Source: Plasmopara viticola (taxonomy: Eukaryota; Oomycota; Peronosporomycetes; Peronosporales; Peronosporaceae). Taken from it: a DNA stretch of 64,000 nucleotides. How positions within the stretch are numbered: the first letter of the stretch is position 1; every line of letters begins with the position of its first letter. The notes under the pieces were generated by a model. The model was not told the DNA's origin, ran no database searches, and was given only the letters and a program-made list of their open reading frames with translations. Shown one piece after another: positions 22,962 to 34,700 of the stretch. Position numbers and translations under genes: made by a program. The stretch lies in assembly GCA_001695595.3 (NCBI GenBank), contig MBPM02000002.1, forward strand, positions 1,240,001 through 1,304,000, read 5' to 3'.

Positions 22962-25682
22962 ATGAGGCACCTGTCGTCTGCCTCCGAGAGCGATGCGCTG
23001 CTGCGTGAAAAAGATCAGTGGGTTGATGCATCATATTGGGCCTCATTACGTGCAACACGGCTCCTGTTCCTTTGCACATGCTTCCAGAATGCAGTGTCTA
23101 GTCCATGCTCCGGGCTTGTGGTTGCAATTGCTGGTCTTTTGGTGCTTGTTGGAGTGGCCTGTTCGACTATTGCACTGGTGGGCAGCTACAGTGCCGACGA
23201 GTACTTGTTTTTAGGAGCCATTGTTTCTGGGGCCTTTACGCTGGTGATAATTGTCGCTTTTCTCACAAGTCAGGCCGTGCGAGCACACCCCAACCCACTG
23301 ATCTTCAGCAAAAGCCTTGTGGACTTGCTGGTGGCTTTTCTTTATGTGGGCGAATACTGTGTGACAGAGTTTTCCGACTCAGTAGCGCTGCCGTTTCGCA
23401 TCGCAGCAATCACACAAGCGCTGCTTATTGCGGGCGAGTTTTGGTTTTTTGCAATTCCTATTGATATGGTACAGTCCATCACCAACCCATTTACATCTTA
23501 TGCGCACAATTTTCGAGTTTATTGGTTTTATTCAGTGCTTAGCGGTATTGTCTGTGGCCTAATTCTATGGTCTCTTGGTGATGCAGAGGTGGACTGCATT
23601 AAAACAGGTGCTTTGGATTCCGACTGTGAAAAAATCTCCGATGCCAGCGAACAGCGTTTTATCTGGTTTCATCATAACACAGATATGCCCGGTTTTTTCT
23701 GGCATCAATGGATTTTGTACCATATGTGCGTCGTCGTGTATTTGCTTTTCGGTATTGCATGTATGGGATATGTACGAAGCCGACTGCGTCGTGGACTAGA
23801 AGAGACATTCGAAGTGCGACGACGGGTCCTCTCGAACGGAATGCTCGTTTGTGCGGTCTTCATTTCGTGGTCCTTTATAATGATTTGTCTTTTTGCTATG
23901 ACCAATAGTGTGGTGATCAAGGCCGTTTTGGGACAGTTGCTTTTCAAGGAGCTCATTGATTTAAGTGCGTTCCTACATTCGTCTCGTGGCTGCGTCAATA
24001 TTATTGTTTGGATTGTAGTAAATTCACCCTACTTTCCTTCGCTCTACTCGGAAAACTCGTCAAACTCAACACCTCAGTCTCCTTATGGAAACGAGGTGTT
24101 GACGGACATTTCAAATAATGAAATACGCAATGATTACGATAAACACGAAGAGAAGCTGATGAATCCTCAGCTGAATGTTGCCTTGCGCAAACAGATGATT
24201 CACATGGCTACAAACGGGATTATTGAGTCAATTCAACATCACCATCGAATGCGACGTGAAAATAGAAATTATCACACGTTTCAGATGGATTGGCAGCAAT
24301 CACCTCAACGTCGCATTCGACAATTGATGTCGTCTTGGTCGAATGATGATGCAGTGGGCTCATGTACAATTCCCCCAAGGTCTTTGCCCGCTCCACGTTT
24401 ACTGAGAAACTCGACAGTTCAAGTGGTAGAGGAGCCACGTGACACTCCAAGCAACGCGCGCTTTTCCTTTATGCCTCTGGCGTTGACAGAAATGCAGTTT
24501 TACGATTTTCAGCCCCGTGTCTTTGCGTCCATTCGCCAGCTTTATGGGGTCGATGATACTGATTACATTTTCGCGTTTCGATCTACGATTAACGAACGGA
24601 TTAGCGAAGGTCGAAGCGGTGCGTTTGTCTTCAACACATGCGATAGAAAGTATATAGTAAAGAGTACAACGTCCAAGGAAAAAGATGTGCTGTTACGATT
24701 GTTGCCGACGTATTTGCGCTATCTCAAGTGGAATCCCGAAACGCTTTTGCCTCGTTTTTTTGGATTTCACGCCATGAAAATGTATGGTCAGATCTTCTAT
24801 TTCATTGTAATGGGAAATGTCTTGAGCACAACAGAGGTGATCCATCGTAGATACGATATCAAGGGCTCATGGGTCGATCGCAACGCCCCTGCGTGCGTCT
24901 TGGGTGAGAAGTACCGCTGCTCAAAATGCAACCGATTCTTCACCTTTGGTGGGGCACCAAATGAACCATGTTTTTTGCCAAACGAAGAGCATTATCCCGA
25001 CATCACGTTACGAGACAATGATTTGAAAAAACGGCTTAAGTTGGACCCAGAAACGGCTGCTAAGTTGATGAAGCAATTAACTCGCGACAGTGATTATCTT
25101 GCTAGTGTAGGCATCATGGACTATAGCCTTCTCATCGGTACGCACTACTCGCATTTCACTATTACGACAGAATACGAGCGTGGGCTTTCTCATCAAAAGT
25201 CAGTGGAGCTTACAGCAGACAATCATGAACAACAGCCGACTATAGATCTTCTTTCACACCCGGCTGAAAAGTGTCGCTCGACAAGTGAAGACGATGTCGT
25301 GTCAGATGGAACACGACTATCCGATTCATGGGACTTTTTTAACGAAAGGCGTTCAACAACTCAATATTTGCAAAAGTCGTCGTCAATAGGCGAACAAAAA
25401 GTGTATCCTCCGAACCATGCTTACCATGCCCATCAAGTCTCAGGTCCTAGCAAGTACTATTTCGGCCTTGTAGACATTTTGCAGGAGTGGACAATTGAGA
25501 AGCAGATTGAGCATGCATACAAGGTGCGTGTGCTTCGAAAATCAAGCAAAGGCGTCTCAGCTATTCCACCGAAACCTTATGCGCACCGCTTTCAAAGAAA
25601 AATGAAGCAGCTTTTTATTACAATGCTAACATACCCACTCGAAGATGACGCCCTAGGCGAAATTCCTGCGCATCAAGTGTAA
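22962..25682 (+). CDS. GPCR-PIPK: seven-transmembrane receptor fused to phosphatidylinositol-phosphate kinase
   Basis: Intronless 906-residue protein. Residues about 45-345 hold seven hydrophobic helices of a GPCR-like receptor. A hydrophilic linker rich in Ser/Asn and Arg follows. Residues about 510-905 form a PIP-kinase domain: Gly-loop GRSGAFVF (about 550), ATP lysine in KYIVKST, YDIKGSWVDRNA (about 632), GIMDYSLLIG catalytic segment (about 720), YYFGLVDILQEWTIEKQIEHAYK and a basic C-terminal segment. A CSKCNRFF...EPC four-Cys cluster sits just after IKGS, a possible zinc knuckle. The protein would couple a membrane signal to PI(4,5)P2-type lipid synthesis. The fusion is known from oomycetes and Dictyostelium, so this gene is strong lineage evidence. 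The ligand is unknown. Confidence 0.95.
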   Translation: MRHLSSASESDALLREKDQWVDASYWASLRATRLLFLCTCFQNAVSSPCSGLVVAIAGLLVLVGVACSTIALVGSYSADEYLFLGAIVSGAFTLVIIVAFLTSQAVRAHPNPLIFSKSLVDLLVAFLYVGEYCVTEFSDSVALPFRIAAITQALLIAGEFWFFAIPIDMVQSITNPFTSYAHNFRVYWFYSVLSGIVCGLILWSLGDAEVDCIKTGALDSDCEKISDASEQRFIWFHHNTDMPGFFWHQWILYHMCVVVYLLFGIACMGYVRSRLRRGLEETFEVRRRVLSNGMLVCAVFISWSFIMICLFAMTNSVVIKAVLGQLLFKELIDLSAFLHSSRGCVNIIVWIVVNSPYFPSLYSENSSNSTPQSPYGNEVLTDISNNEIRNDYDKHEEKLMNPQLNVALRKQMIHMATNGIIESIQHHHRMRRENRNYHTFQMDWQQSPQRRIRQLMSSWSNDDAVGSCTIPPRSLPAPRLLRNSTVQVVEEPRDTPSNARFSFMPLALTEMQFYDFQPRVFASIRQLYGVDDTDYIFAFRSTINERISEGRSGAFVFNTCDRKYIVKSTTSKEKDVLLRLLPTYLRYLKWNPETLLPRFFGFHAMKMYGQIFYFIVMGNVLSTTEVIHRRYDIKGSWVDRNAPACVLGEKYRCSKCNRFFTFGGAPNEPCFLPNEEHYPDITLRDNDLKKRLKLDPETAAKLMKQLTRDSDYLASVGIMDYSLLIGTHYSHFTITTEYERGLSHQKSVELTADNHEQQPTIDLLSHPAEKCRSTSEDDVVSDGTRLSDSWDFFNERRSTTQYLQKSSSIGEQKVYPPNHAYHAHQVSGPSKYYFGLVDILQEWTIEKQIEHAYKVRVLRKSSKGVSAIPPKPYAHRFQRKMKQLFITMLTYPLEDDALGEIPAHQV

Positions 25683-25940
25683 ATATAGGGCGATAAGGAT
25701 AAACAAGGGAGCGTTGAACGAAATACTATGACAGCAAAATCAGCGCATTTGTGTCTATAGTGGATGTCAGTTTGTTATTTTAATTCATTAGTTACAAAGA
25801 CCATTTTACTTAATTTACATCAACTACGGCGACTGTCGCACAAAGACGCGTGAAGAAAAAGCAGACCTTGGCTGCTCATGCTCAGATAAACTAAGCGAGT
25901 TCTTCTCCGTTTGAAGATCCGATTCTACTGTATTCGCACT

Positions 25941-25965
25941 CGTGGGTTCAAATCCCACCGCTGAC
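25941..25965 (+). other. tRNA-like T-arm relic 1
   Basis: CGTGGGTTCAAATCCCACC has a perfect 5-bp T-stem (GTGGG/CCCAC) around TTCAAAT, matching the tRNA B-box consensus, followed by CGCTGAC like a 3' acceptor strand. No complementary 5' acceptor strand or standard D-arm is found at the right distance upstream. It is therefore a fragment or a SINE-type head, not a functional tRNA. Confidence 0.35.
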
Positions 25966-26020
25966 ATGTCAACAATTTTTAAAGAAGTAAATCTTGTCGT
26001 TGACGAAAGGCCGTGTTCCG

Positions 26021-26046
26021 CGTGAGTTCGAATCTCACAGCTGTCG
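26021..26046 (+). other. tRNA-like T-arm relic 2
   Basis: CGTGAGTTCGAATCTCACAG forms a 5-bp T-stem (GTGAG/CTCAC) around TTCGAAT and is followed by AGCTGTCG, resembling the 3' end of a tRNA-Leu. The 5' half is missing. It lies 80 bp after the first relic. Confidence 0.35.
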
Positions 26047-26758
26047 AATTATGCTATCCACGTCAGTCAATGAATTATCTTTTCATTTGCTGCGTGCATA
26101 CAACAATGGCCGCGACACGACCCACCCACAAAACCACAATGTTGCAGAGTGCAAGTTGCCAGCCGCCCCCAGTTGGGGTGAGCGACGGCTCATGGTTTTC
26201 GGTTTTAAGGAGAAGGCGCACAATAGAATGCAGCCTCGAGATTAATAGCGTCGGGCGCTAATTGTTGATCGCGGAACTTGATACAAGATATGACGCTGCA
26301 CCAAATTTGGGCCATTTTTGCCGCACTAAAAATGTTATAAATCAGCAACCACTGCGAGTTACGGGCCCTACTTTTGGGTGCGGACATGTCCAGACATGCC
26401 TCCAACAATCCCTGTGAGCTGCAAGTGCCGGTGCTAAAGCCTTCTGTCTTATACTTCACCTCGAAGTCATACTCCGCACGGCCAAGTGCTGCCGAGTAAG
26501 CGACGGAGCATTACCTCATCGCCTTGGCGTTGGCCCCGCACCGGAAAGGAGGGGTGGATCTGTTTCAAACAATGTTGACGGACCAGAAACAGTAAGTATT
26601 CTAAATATTTGGTTTGTTGTTATTCTTACGTAGAAAAAATATGAATTGGTGACAAAAGGACGAGAAGAGCGACTCGAATGCCGTCGCGGCGACGCAGGTC
26701 CAGCATGAGACTTTAGAGGCCAAGACTTCGATTCAAACACTCTAATTTTTTCACAGTA

Positions 26759-26906
26759 AATGATGTAAGTTCACCAATCCACTATTAGTTGACCGTCTTT
26801 AATCCTCAAGGGCCGACGTAATGTAATGTAAACGATGTAAGTTTACCAATCCACTATAGGTGACCGTCTCTAATCCTCAAAGGCCGACGAAATGTAATGT
26901 AATGTA
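26759..26906. repeat. 72-bp tandem duplication of the LINE 3' tail
   Basis: Two units (26759-26830 and 26831-26906) share GATGTAAGTT(C/T)ACCAATCCACT, GACCGTCT, TAATCCTCAA and GGCCGACG and end in a TAATG/ATTAC microsatellite. The second unit runs directly into the LINE derivative's 3' end, so the first is likely the tail of an older copy or a tail duplication. Confidence 0.65.
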
Positions 26907-27221
26907 TTACGTTATCGCGTTGCCAAGTTATGCACGTGCTAGGCTCAGTCTGGCTAGTCCACGGCATAGAGTGGTGTCCGCATAGGTAGAGTCTCGTTCG
27001 GCGGGCAGTGCAGCCAGCACCGAGGTCGTGAGGGTCTTCCATTACTTTGCTTAGCTCTGACTTGGTAAGAGCCCAGGTGGCGCCCTGGTGCTGGAGACCG
27101 TCGCGTCGAGGGTGAGACTCGTTAGAGACCTGCAGATGCCCGAGAGCACCTGCCCGAAGCGCGCGAGCATTTAGCCCCCGCGCTTGGAAGGAGGGCGTCA
27201 CCCCAACCTTTTCCAAGCTAT
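26820..27221 (-). mobile_element. Short non-autonomous LINE derivative
   Basis: About 400-bp relative of the LINE at 15.6-16.8 kb on the same strand. It keeps the same 5' leader (EKVGVTPSFQARGLNARAL reading near 27210-27100) and the same 3' end (TATTACGTTATCGCGTTGCC...), but has two internal deletions that leave only a few codons around ALTKSEL. Candidate 10-bp target duplication: GGGCCGACGT at 26810-26819 and 27222-27231. It encodes nothing functional and could only move with enzymes supplied by a full-length LINE. Confidence 0.75.
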
Positions 27222-27335
27222 GGGCCGACGTGTGTAATTTAAAGCTTGATATATGTAGAGAACCACTGCCAGGTGTTTAATTTGCGGGTTCGGGCGCTTG
27301 CCCTGCAGTGACCTTATAATAAAACTGGAATTTTC

Positions 27336-28031
27336 GCAAGAGGTGACTCAATTTGAAATTTTCACCGGCTGCAGCAAAATGTGAAACTTCTCACCAAAAT
27401 CAAATCCAAAATGTTTAAACACTGCTGCAAAACTAGACATTCGGTAAATTACACTTTCTTGGGCACTTTTTAACGTAGAGTCGTATGGCCTGACGAACAG
27501 TTTGAATCCTACCCTCACTTGCAAATAAATTGAAGGAAGATGGATGACGAGTTCGACGTCAATGCAGAAAGAGAGGTAGGCAAGTGGCAAGGAAGCCCTC
27601 GCTGCCATCAAATGCGCCCAATTTCTACACTGTCGCATTTCAATCGCCTACAGTTGCCCCCACGGGTGCTGACGCGACTGAATGTAATGGACTCGATGGT
27701 GGCGACGAGTCTTTGCCACTTGCCAACCTCTCTTTCTGCAAACGCTTGGCGTCGAACTCGTAATCCATCTTCTACCAATTTTTTCGGAAGTGAGGATCGG
27801 GCTCACACTGCCAGCCTCTCTTTCTGCAAATGCTTGGCGTCGAAATCGTCATCCGTCATCTACCAATTTCTTCGCAAGTGAGGATCGGACTCACACTGTA
27901 CGTCAGACCATATGACTACATGTGGAAATCACCCAACCAAGTGTAATTTACCGTATGTCTTGTTTTTTACCAGTGTATTAAGCATTTTGTATCAATTCGA
28001 AGAAAAAGAATCGAATTGAGTCACCTTTTGC
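27336..28031. mobile_element. Foldback element with long imperfect inverted arms
   Basis: The left arm (27336-27590) is the inverted counterpart of the right side (27711-28031). Matching blocks, outside to inside, are TTGAGTCACC(T)(C/T)TTGC, AGTGTAATTTACCG(A/T)ATGTCT, CGTCAG(G/A)CCATA, GCAAGTGAGG and CCTCTCTTTCTGCA...CGTCGAACTCGT. The loop is about 120 bp. The right arm is longer because of an 88-bp tandem duplication (27723-27810 and 27811-27898). There is no coding potential. The structure fits a foldback or long-TIR non-autonomous DNA transposon; no target duplication could be fixed. Confidence 0.7.
27723..27898. repeat. 88-bp tandem duplication inside the foldback right arm
   Basis: Two consecutive 88-bp units starting CCA(A/G)CCTCTCTTTCTGCAAA and ending (G/A)CTCACACTG. 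They differ at scattered positions, so the duplication is not recent. Confidence 0.8.
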
Positions 28032-31000
28032 AATCTCTCCATTGAAATGGTTTTAGCCCCCCGAAAATATTATCTCCAACAAAATCATCACGTTGGCTAT
28101 ACACTTCAAACACCTATAGTCTGTAAACGCAACTCGAAATCAATTGTTTAAGGTGCAAAACAAACATAATCTGGACAGTTGCGAATTGTGAGTCCTAATA
28201 CAACGAAAGAGAGAACTAGCTAAAGAGACAGCCTGTTGCGCGGCTTGTTTTGATGCGCCAACGCACGACAGATCGTGGTTGGGTCCCTGCCTTGGAGCAG
28301 GAACACTGCAGCATGACTGCTTTAATCAATTCTCGCTTACGCTTTCCCACTCGGCGCATTGTTTGAGTGCTCAATACGAGCCTTTTTGCGTGCGTTAAAT
28401 TGTCGATCACTTCATAAGCGGTCTGCTGGGTGTTCACTCTGGAATGTAGGAAACCGCAAGAGATGGAGCTGCGTGCGAAGTATGCAAAGTTTAGAAACAG
28501 GAGAACAATTTTAATCTTTGCTTGGGGTTGGTGGCTACAACATTGCAGAAACGTTTTTAGCCTAAATCCGAAAACCGAGCGCTTCGCAAACCCTACATTT
28601 GACACAATATTAATCAACTTTTGGTCCTACTTAAACTTCTCTGTACGCAATGAAAACTATACTCATTCAAATAGTCTTCGAGATGCAAACACTATAAACA
28701 CCAGTATGGTGGTCGCACCATAAGCCACCATACTTTAAATTCGGGAACCACGTCTTACCAGAAAAGTTCGGAATTATGCAGCGGCCTGTTATGTTCCCCT
28801 CATCAAGGCTTGAATTACATAAAAAAAATAAGTAGTACTATTACTCTTTGACTTTCATGCAAAAAGTCGGTTAAATCAAAACGATGAGCAAAAATGGCTG
28901 TTGGTCCGCTGAGTCATTTCACGACTACCAAGTAAATTTTGAGCGAGGACGTTTCATATTTAAAGGTGTCGGTCCTCCAAGATCGATCTCTATGCCTAAG
29001 GACAAAGGATGTTTTTACACAGCGACTGCGACATAATCGTAGGGAGCTAGCCTTTCAAGCTTTGGCCACCATAAAGACGCTCAGGCAAGAGATATTTTGG
29101 GAGAGAGACCTATTCTACCACGAGGAAAACGCACACGTACTCTATTTCCGTTAATCTGAGGACCCGCTCGTCTTCGCACGATAACTATGGCAAACACTCG
29201 TCTGACTCTTCATCAACCAGGGTTCCAAAATTAATGAAAACGCTGTCATTAAAAGTATATCGCTTGAATGAGCGTGTCAACAACAGTTCAATTTGACACT
29301 CGACTCATCCTAGACCTCACTAAAAGAAAGTAGATGTTCCAGAATTTTCTGGGACCAAGACTTAATTTGGACTGCCAATTTTGGTGAGATCGCCAGAAAG
29401 TTCCAATCGGAAGGAAGAGGGCGAGGTGATAGACGACAACCATTTGAACCATCCTCGATGATCTAATGGCCAAAGTAGCTGGCGCAACGAGAGATGAAGT
29501 TCTCAACTCAACAACCACCAGGTATCGAGGCAAGTTGCTGTCCTTTAGAAGTTCAGTCGTAGTTTGAACAACAGGTTCGACAAGAAAGAAGAGTGCCTTA
29601 TGAATGTGTACCAGCAGCCATAGTGTCAGTATGTATATACCCTTTGCGCGCTGGGAGGGCGCACCGGAGGTCACTTCTCGCGTGGCATCTATAGATATGA
29701 CTTGTCTCAAAAGGAGGCATTGTATATGCTCAACATTTCGGTCCACCACCACGATAAGGTCAAAAACCTTATCTGGGGTTGGGCATGTCAGGGGTGATTA
29801 GTTTGAAAGCTCAACCGCTTTAGCCAAAGCCAAAACATGTATTACTCTTTGTTCAATTCGTGGATTAAAGACAAGAAATACAAATGTTTCAGCTTTGGCG
29901 TGCTCCCAAACAAGGTGTTGGTAGCATGAACTTCGTGTGCTTCTATGAAGAAATTCCAATAACGCCCTTAACGTGCGGCCAAAATACTTTCGAAGCGCCT
30001 ATCACATTTTAATGTATGCCGCATAGGATTGTGACAGTTGTGCCGGTGCCGTTTAAGCAACGATACGAGTTCTGTGTAGCAGGATAATCTTCACATGGGT
30101 CTTCTGACGCCTCCAAGGGTGCCTCTGCTCTAATATATATAGACACATGTAAGCGCCACTATCACTGACATTCAACGACGAAGGATGCCGCTTCCATCAC
30201 GTCTTTGCTTCATCTCTATGAGTAGCAGTAGCTCCTGCGATTTCGTTTGTACGCCTTGAAGATATCTCTCAGGCTTGGTTTTGATAGACAGGCCACAGTT
30301 TCTTCGGCGCAACCTCGCACCCTCAAGATTATTGAAAGTCTTCGGCCAAAAGGTTCTTGGCCTACTAGATCGACCATCACAAGCCGAAGCACGACGTATC
30401 CGAGCTGCGTTGAGAAGTCAAGATCGAGCGGTCGCTTTGAGCACACAATCTTTTGGGTGCGCGACTTCTCGCCTTATGGCCAATACGGTTGCGGTTTTGT
30501 GCATTTTCAGTCGCCATATGACCACGCGTACTCGCCTTACCATCAGGGTCAAGCGCAGGGATAGTGCTTCAAGAGGTTCTGGGGCCACCTCAGGAATCAC
30601 ACGAGGTTTTAGGTACTGAGGATTAAATCAATATGAGACACCCCACATAGAGTGATGTATCTCGAATCATACCAAAATGGATCTGGTTTCAACCTAGATT
30701 ACAAAATCACTGCTAGTGCATAAGCAGCAGGACAAAGTCCGGGTGGAATGTACTCTGAAAAAATATTATTTGGATTGCATTTTACTGCACAGTCAGGGGA
30801 TAGTGAATTGTGGTTCACAGGAAATGTGTATTTTTTTGCACGCCTCCTCTCTCTACGGTGTCATAAGACTTTATCACAGGTTCGTATACTGAGGCAGGCT
30901 TAGTATTTATCTTTTTTACACTTTAAAAGTCGAAAATTCTGGCTTTTACTAGTTTGCCTGAAATCTGTCACCACCATTGTGTGGACTTGACCCACACCCG

Positions 31001-31727
31001 AATATAAAATTTGCACCGGTGTACCCGTGTTTGATGTTCTCAGCATATAACGACACAACCATCTTCACAAGACCATGCGGATGTCATTGTTCATCTAGCA
31101 CAACAGATTTCCTACCAATCTCATCGAACCTACGCCCGCCCCATCCAGCCAACCTTTTCGCCAGGTAAAGCTGCACATCATTCTTTCTTTGCCGCTGTTC
31201 CAGACAGCCTTTGCAATCGCTTGCTGAAACTCGTCCACTCACTTTTTTCCTCGACAACGTTCACGATCTCTTGCTATAGAAGTCTTTGTGAAGAAGACAA
31301 GTGAGTCACAGGAACTTTTTAACCAGTGAGGAGACGCCACACGCTGCGCTGTTCTGATTGGTAGCAATAACAAAAATGCATTTGCTGTAACAGTACATAA
31401 CAATCCTACACAGAAGCGCCGGATTTTTTATGCCTCTTTTTTTGTATACAACGAAGTCCATACCCCGTGCTTTCAATCGCACAACGTCTCTCACTTAAAT
31501 TCACCTGGCGAGCTGTCTCCCGCTTAAGTTCGTTCGTCATTACATACAAACCGTAAGTAGAAACGTAGTCAGAGGTGAATCCGCGCGCGCGGAGAACGAC
31601 TGCTTACTGCGCTCACTTGCGTCACCTCAGGCAAGCCAGAGCGTCAGCGTACAGTTCGTGACGGAAATCAGCACCACGCTCTTGCCACACACTTCTAGAC
31701 GCGGCGATAGATAGCAGGACTTGGGCC

Positions 31728-34700
31728 ATGCCGAAGAACAACTACGATGACGACGATGACGATGACCTCCTCATGGCGCTCCAGAGCATGGAGCCGTGTG
31801 GTAATTGTGGTGTAGACGGCGCCAAGATTCCTTGTATGAGTGGGTGCGGAGAGGTCTTTTATTGCTCGAGGGTACGTACGTGCGCGTTAGAGCTGCCTAG
31901 ACTAGGAGAGAAGGCGAGAGCGAGGCTTGACTCTGTGGTGATGATGACTGTAGGAATGCAACATGCATCACGCATCCGCCCATCGATTGCGGTGTCGGAA
32001 CTTGCGTTGCTCGAAGTTTAACGACTCGGAATGTGGGTCGTTGTTACTGTGTGGCCAGCTGATTACCATGATTACTAAACGTTATTGGAAATATACCTTG
32101 TAGCCGACTCGGACGCGGACGATTCAGATGATTACGAGACGGACTCGAGTGCCGAGTACGAGACGGACTCGGGTGAGGATGATGACGACGAGGAAGAAGA
32201 GGAGGAAGAGGCAAAGCCAAAGAAGAAGAAGAAGAGCAAGAAGAAAAATCGCTCCAAGTCTCGTCGAGTCAACAGCTCGCGCAGCGTCGAATCTTTGGGT
32301 AGCAGAGCCTCGGTAAGACAAATGGTGGCGAATGACATTGGGCTTTAAGAGCTTGGGTAGACTTATTGTGGTGTCCATCTGTCATTTCTTTGCAGCGAAA
32401 CCTCAGTCTTGATGCTGACACGGAAAAACGCATTGAAGAGAAGATTCTCAAGCGGCTGAAGAAACAAGAAGAAGCGCGCATTGCCCAGGCAATTGACTCC
32501 CGCATGCGCGCCGAGAAGGCGAATTGGCGCGACGATGAAATGAACCGCATTATCATGGAGATGCGGGAAAGGTTTCAAAGCGAAATGTCCACGACGACAT
32601 TCTGGACGGCGTTGGCCAAGAAGAATGGATTGGAAATGGACTCGCATGAAATGCAAGCGCTTCAGAAATCGATGGAACACTCGTTTTTGGTTTCCAACCC
32701 CCAGTCTGAAGACAAGGTGGCGGCTTCTCATTCGGCTGGAGAGGCTGCAGCCGCCGGTGTGGCTGCAATCGATGGATCGTCCGAGCCGAGAGTCAATCGA
32801 GCGGTCAGCGTGGCAAAAGAATCGTCGTGGAATAACGCTTGTCCAGCATTTGAAGCTTTGCGGGTTGTTGTGTGGAAGCACAGTTTTTTGCCGCGGCTGC
32901 GGTTCCGTGCTGATAACAACACGGGCGTATGGAACATTGTTACTGAACTCGACGCCGATGAGTCGTTTGCACATATTTGTGTGAATGATAAACTGCTTTC
33001 GGTTAATGGCCGCGCTATTGACGACTCGGTGTGCACTGATGAAGACCTGAAAGATGTCTTTGCAGCGTACGCATCGCCGATTATAATGAAATTTGAGGCA
33101 CGAGATCCTACTGCAGCTAACAGCAAAGTGCACGACTATTCGGTGACGTGGTCGAATGGTCCATTGGGTGTAACACTAAAGGATGACTGTGCCACTCAGA
33201 AAATTCCGATTGTGAATCGATTGACTAAGAAGGCCGGATCCGTGGCCTTGAAACAGAATATCGCGATCGGAGATGTACTTGTCGCGATCAATAACATTGA
33301 TACAATTCAACTTGGTTGTTCGCTTTCGATGTCAATTTTGAAAAAGGTGCAATTGCCTGCCAAGTTACGATTCCGAGGAGTGGGTGGACCCACTCCAGTT
33401 TCAGTATCAAAGAGTGAAGCTGTTTCTCGAGTGCCGCAGCGTCAAAGTCGGGCCACGTCTTGTCAACCGAGTGAACGTGCGTCGTCAGTAATGAATCTCA
33501 GCATGAGCATGTCACGACCTAGCAAGTACTCGGTGAATTGGGGTGAGGGACCTTTAGGTCTCACGATCATTCCTGGATTGAATGAAGGCGATCTTCCAGT
33601 AATTAAAAAGGTCACTGGTACTGGTAACTCGGCTGGGATTGATAAAGCTCAGGTGGGAGACTTTTTAGAGAGCATGAATGGGATCAAGACGGCTACAATG
33701 CATTTTGAAGACGTTGTGTCTTATTTAAAGACAGCGCCGAAGCCCGTGTTGCTACGTTTTCGTGCGGCTTTTGACGATGATGCCAGAGATCCGTCTTCTT
33801 ACCGTAACAATGGCACAGCACTGTCTACCACAAGTGATACGAGTTCGCATTCAAACTACGACAGCAATTCGATGCATGTGAGCTCGCCTGAGCCAAGTCA
33901 CCAACCGACCGAAATTGTGAGGCAAGTGTCACGCGAAGCACCAAGCCACGTGTACAAGGTGGTGTGGGGATCAGGTCCATTGGGTCTTACAGTTGACGCA
34001 AAGCCGCACACAGGCGCATTTATAAAGCGCATTGCGTCTCATGGTGCAGCAGCTCATCTCTCTCAAGACTGCATCGGAGACGACGTGACCCACATCAACG
34101 ACATAGACGTTTCGCGTGTTGCGTTTCAAGACATCGTGGCACATCTGAAGAATGTACCACGCCCGGTCACGCTCTTCTTTAGGCGCAAGGCCACCCAATC
34201 CCATCACAACCGCCATAATTCATGCTCATCGAGCTCAGGTGGAAGTTCATCAGTTCAGTACGATGCGCCAACTCCAAGTCACAGCCGAAAAGCAGCGCTG
34301 GCTGCAGCAGGCGAAGACAGTGGTGTTCAGTATTACAACTTGGTGTGGCAAGACGGTACCCCGCTGGGACTTTCGTTGCGTGGCGCTGACGAAACGTGCG
34401 ACTACCCTTATATTACTCGCGTGACGGGGACTGGAAGTGCGGCACATTTGCCGCAGTCAGCAATGAACGACTGTCTTATTTCTGTTGATGGACGTAGCGT
34501 GCATGCGCGAGACAAGTCTTTTGAGGAAGTGATGACGCTACTCAAGGTGATGCAGAAACCTTTGACATTAAAATTTCAAGTTCGAAATGGAAATTTTGCT
34601 CAACCCCGTGCTCCGGCACCGGCACCTTTGCCCCCAGCACCTGTTCCGGTGCAGTACCAGCAGCGGGCTCCATCACCGTCGCCACCCCAGTACCAGTCGC

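Larger units (their letters stand above)
25683..31727. other. 6 kb repeat-rich stretch without an intact gene
   Basis: Contains two tRNA-like T-arm relics (25941-25965, 26021-26046), a short LINE derivative with duplicated tail (26759-27221) and a foldback element (27336-28031), listed separately. From 28.2 to 31.5 kb several frames of 60-154 codons exist (for example minus 28617-28216, plus 28939-29154, minus 29752-29288, plus 30247-30619). They show no recognised domain and conflict with one another in frame and strand. Some are probably eroded transposon coding sequence. The last 200 bp before 31728 are more G+C-rich and probably hold the promoter of the MYND-PDZ gene. Confidence 0.55.
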
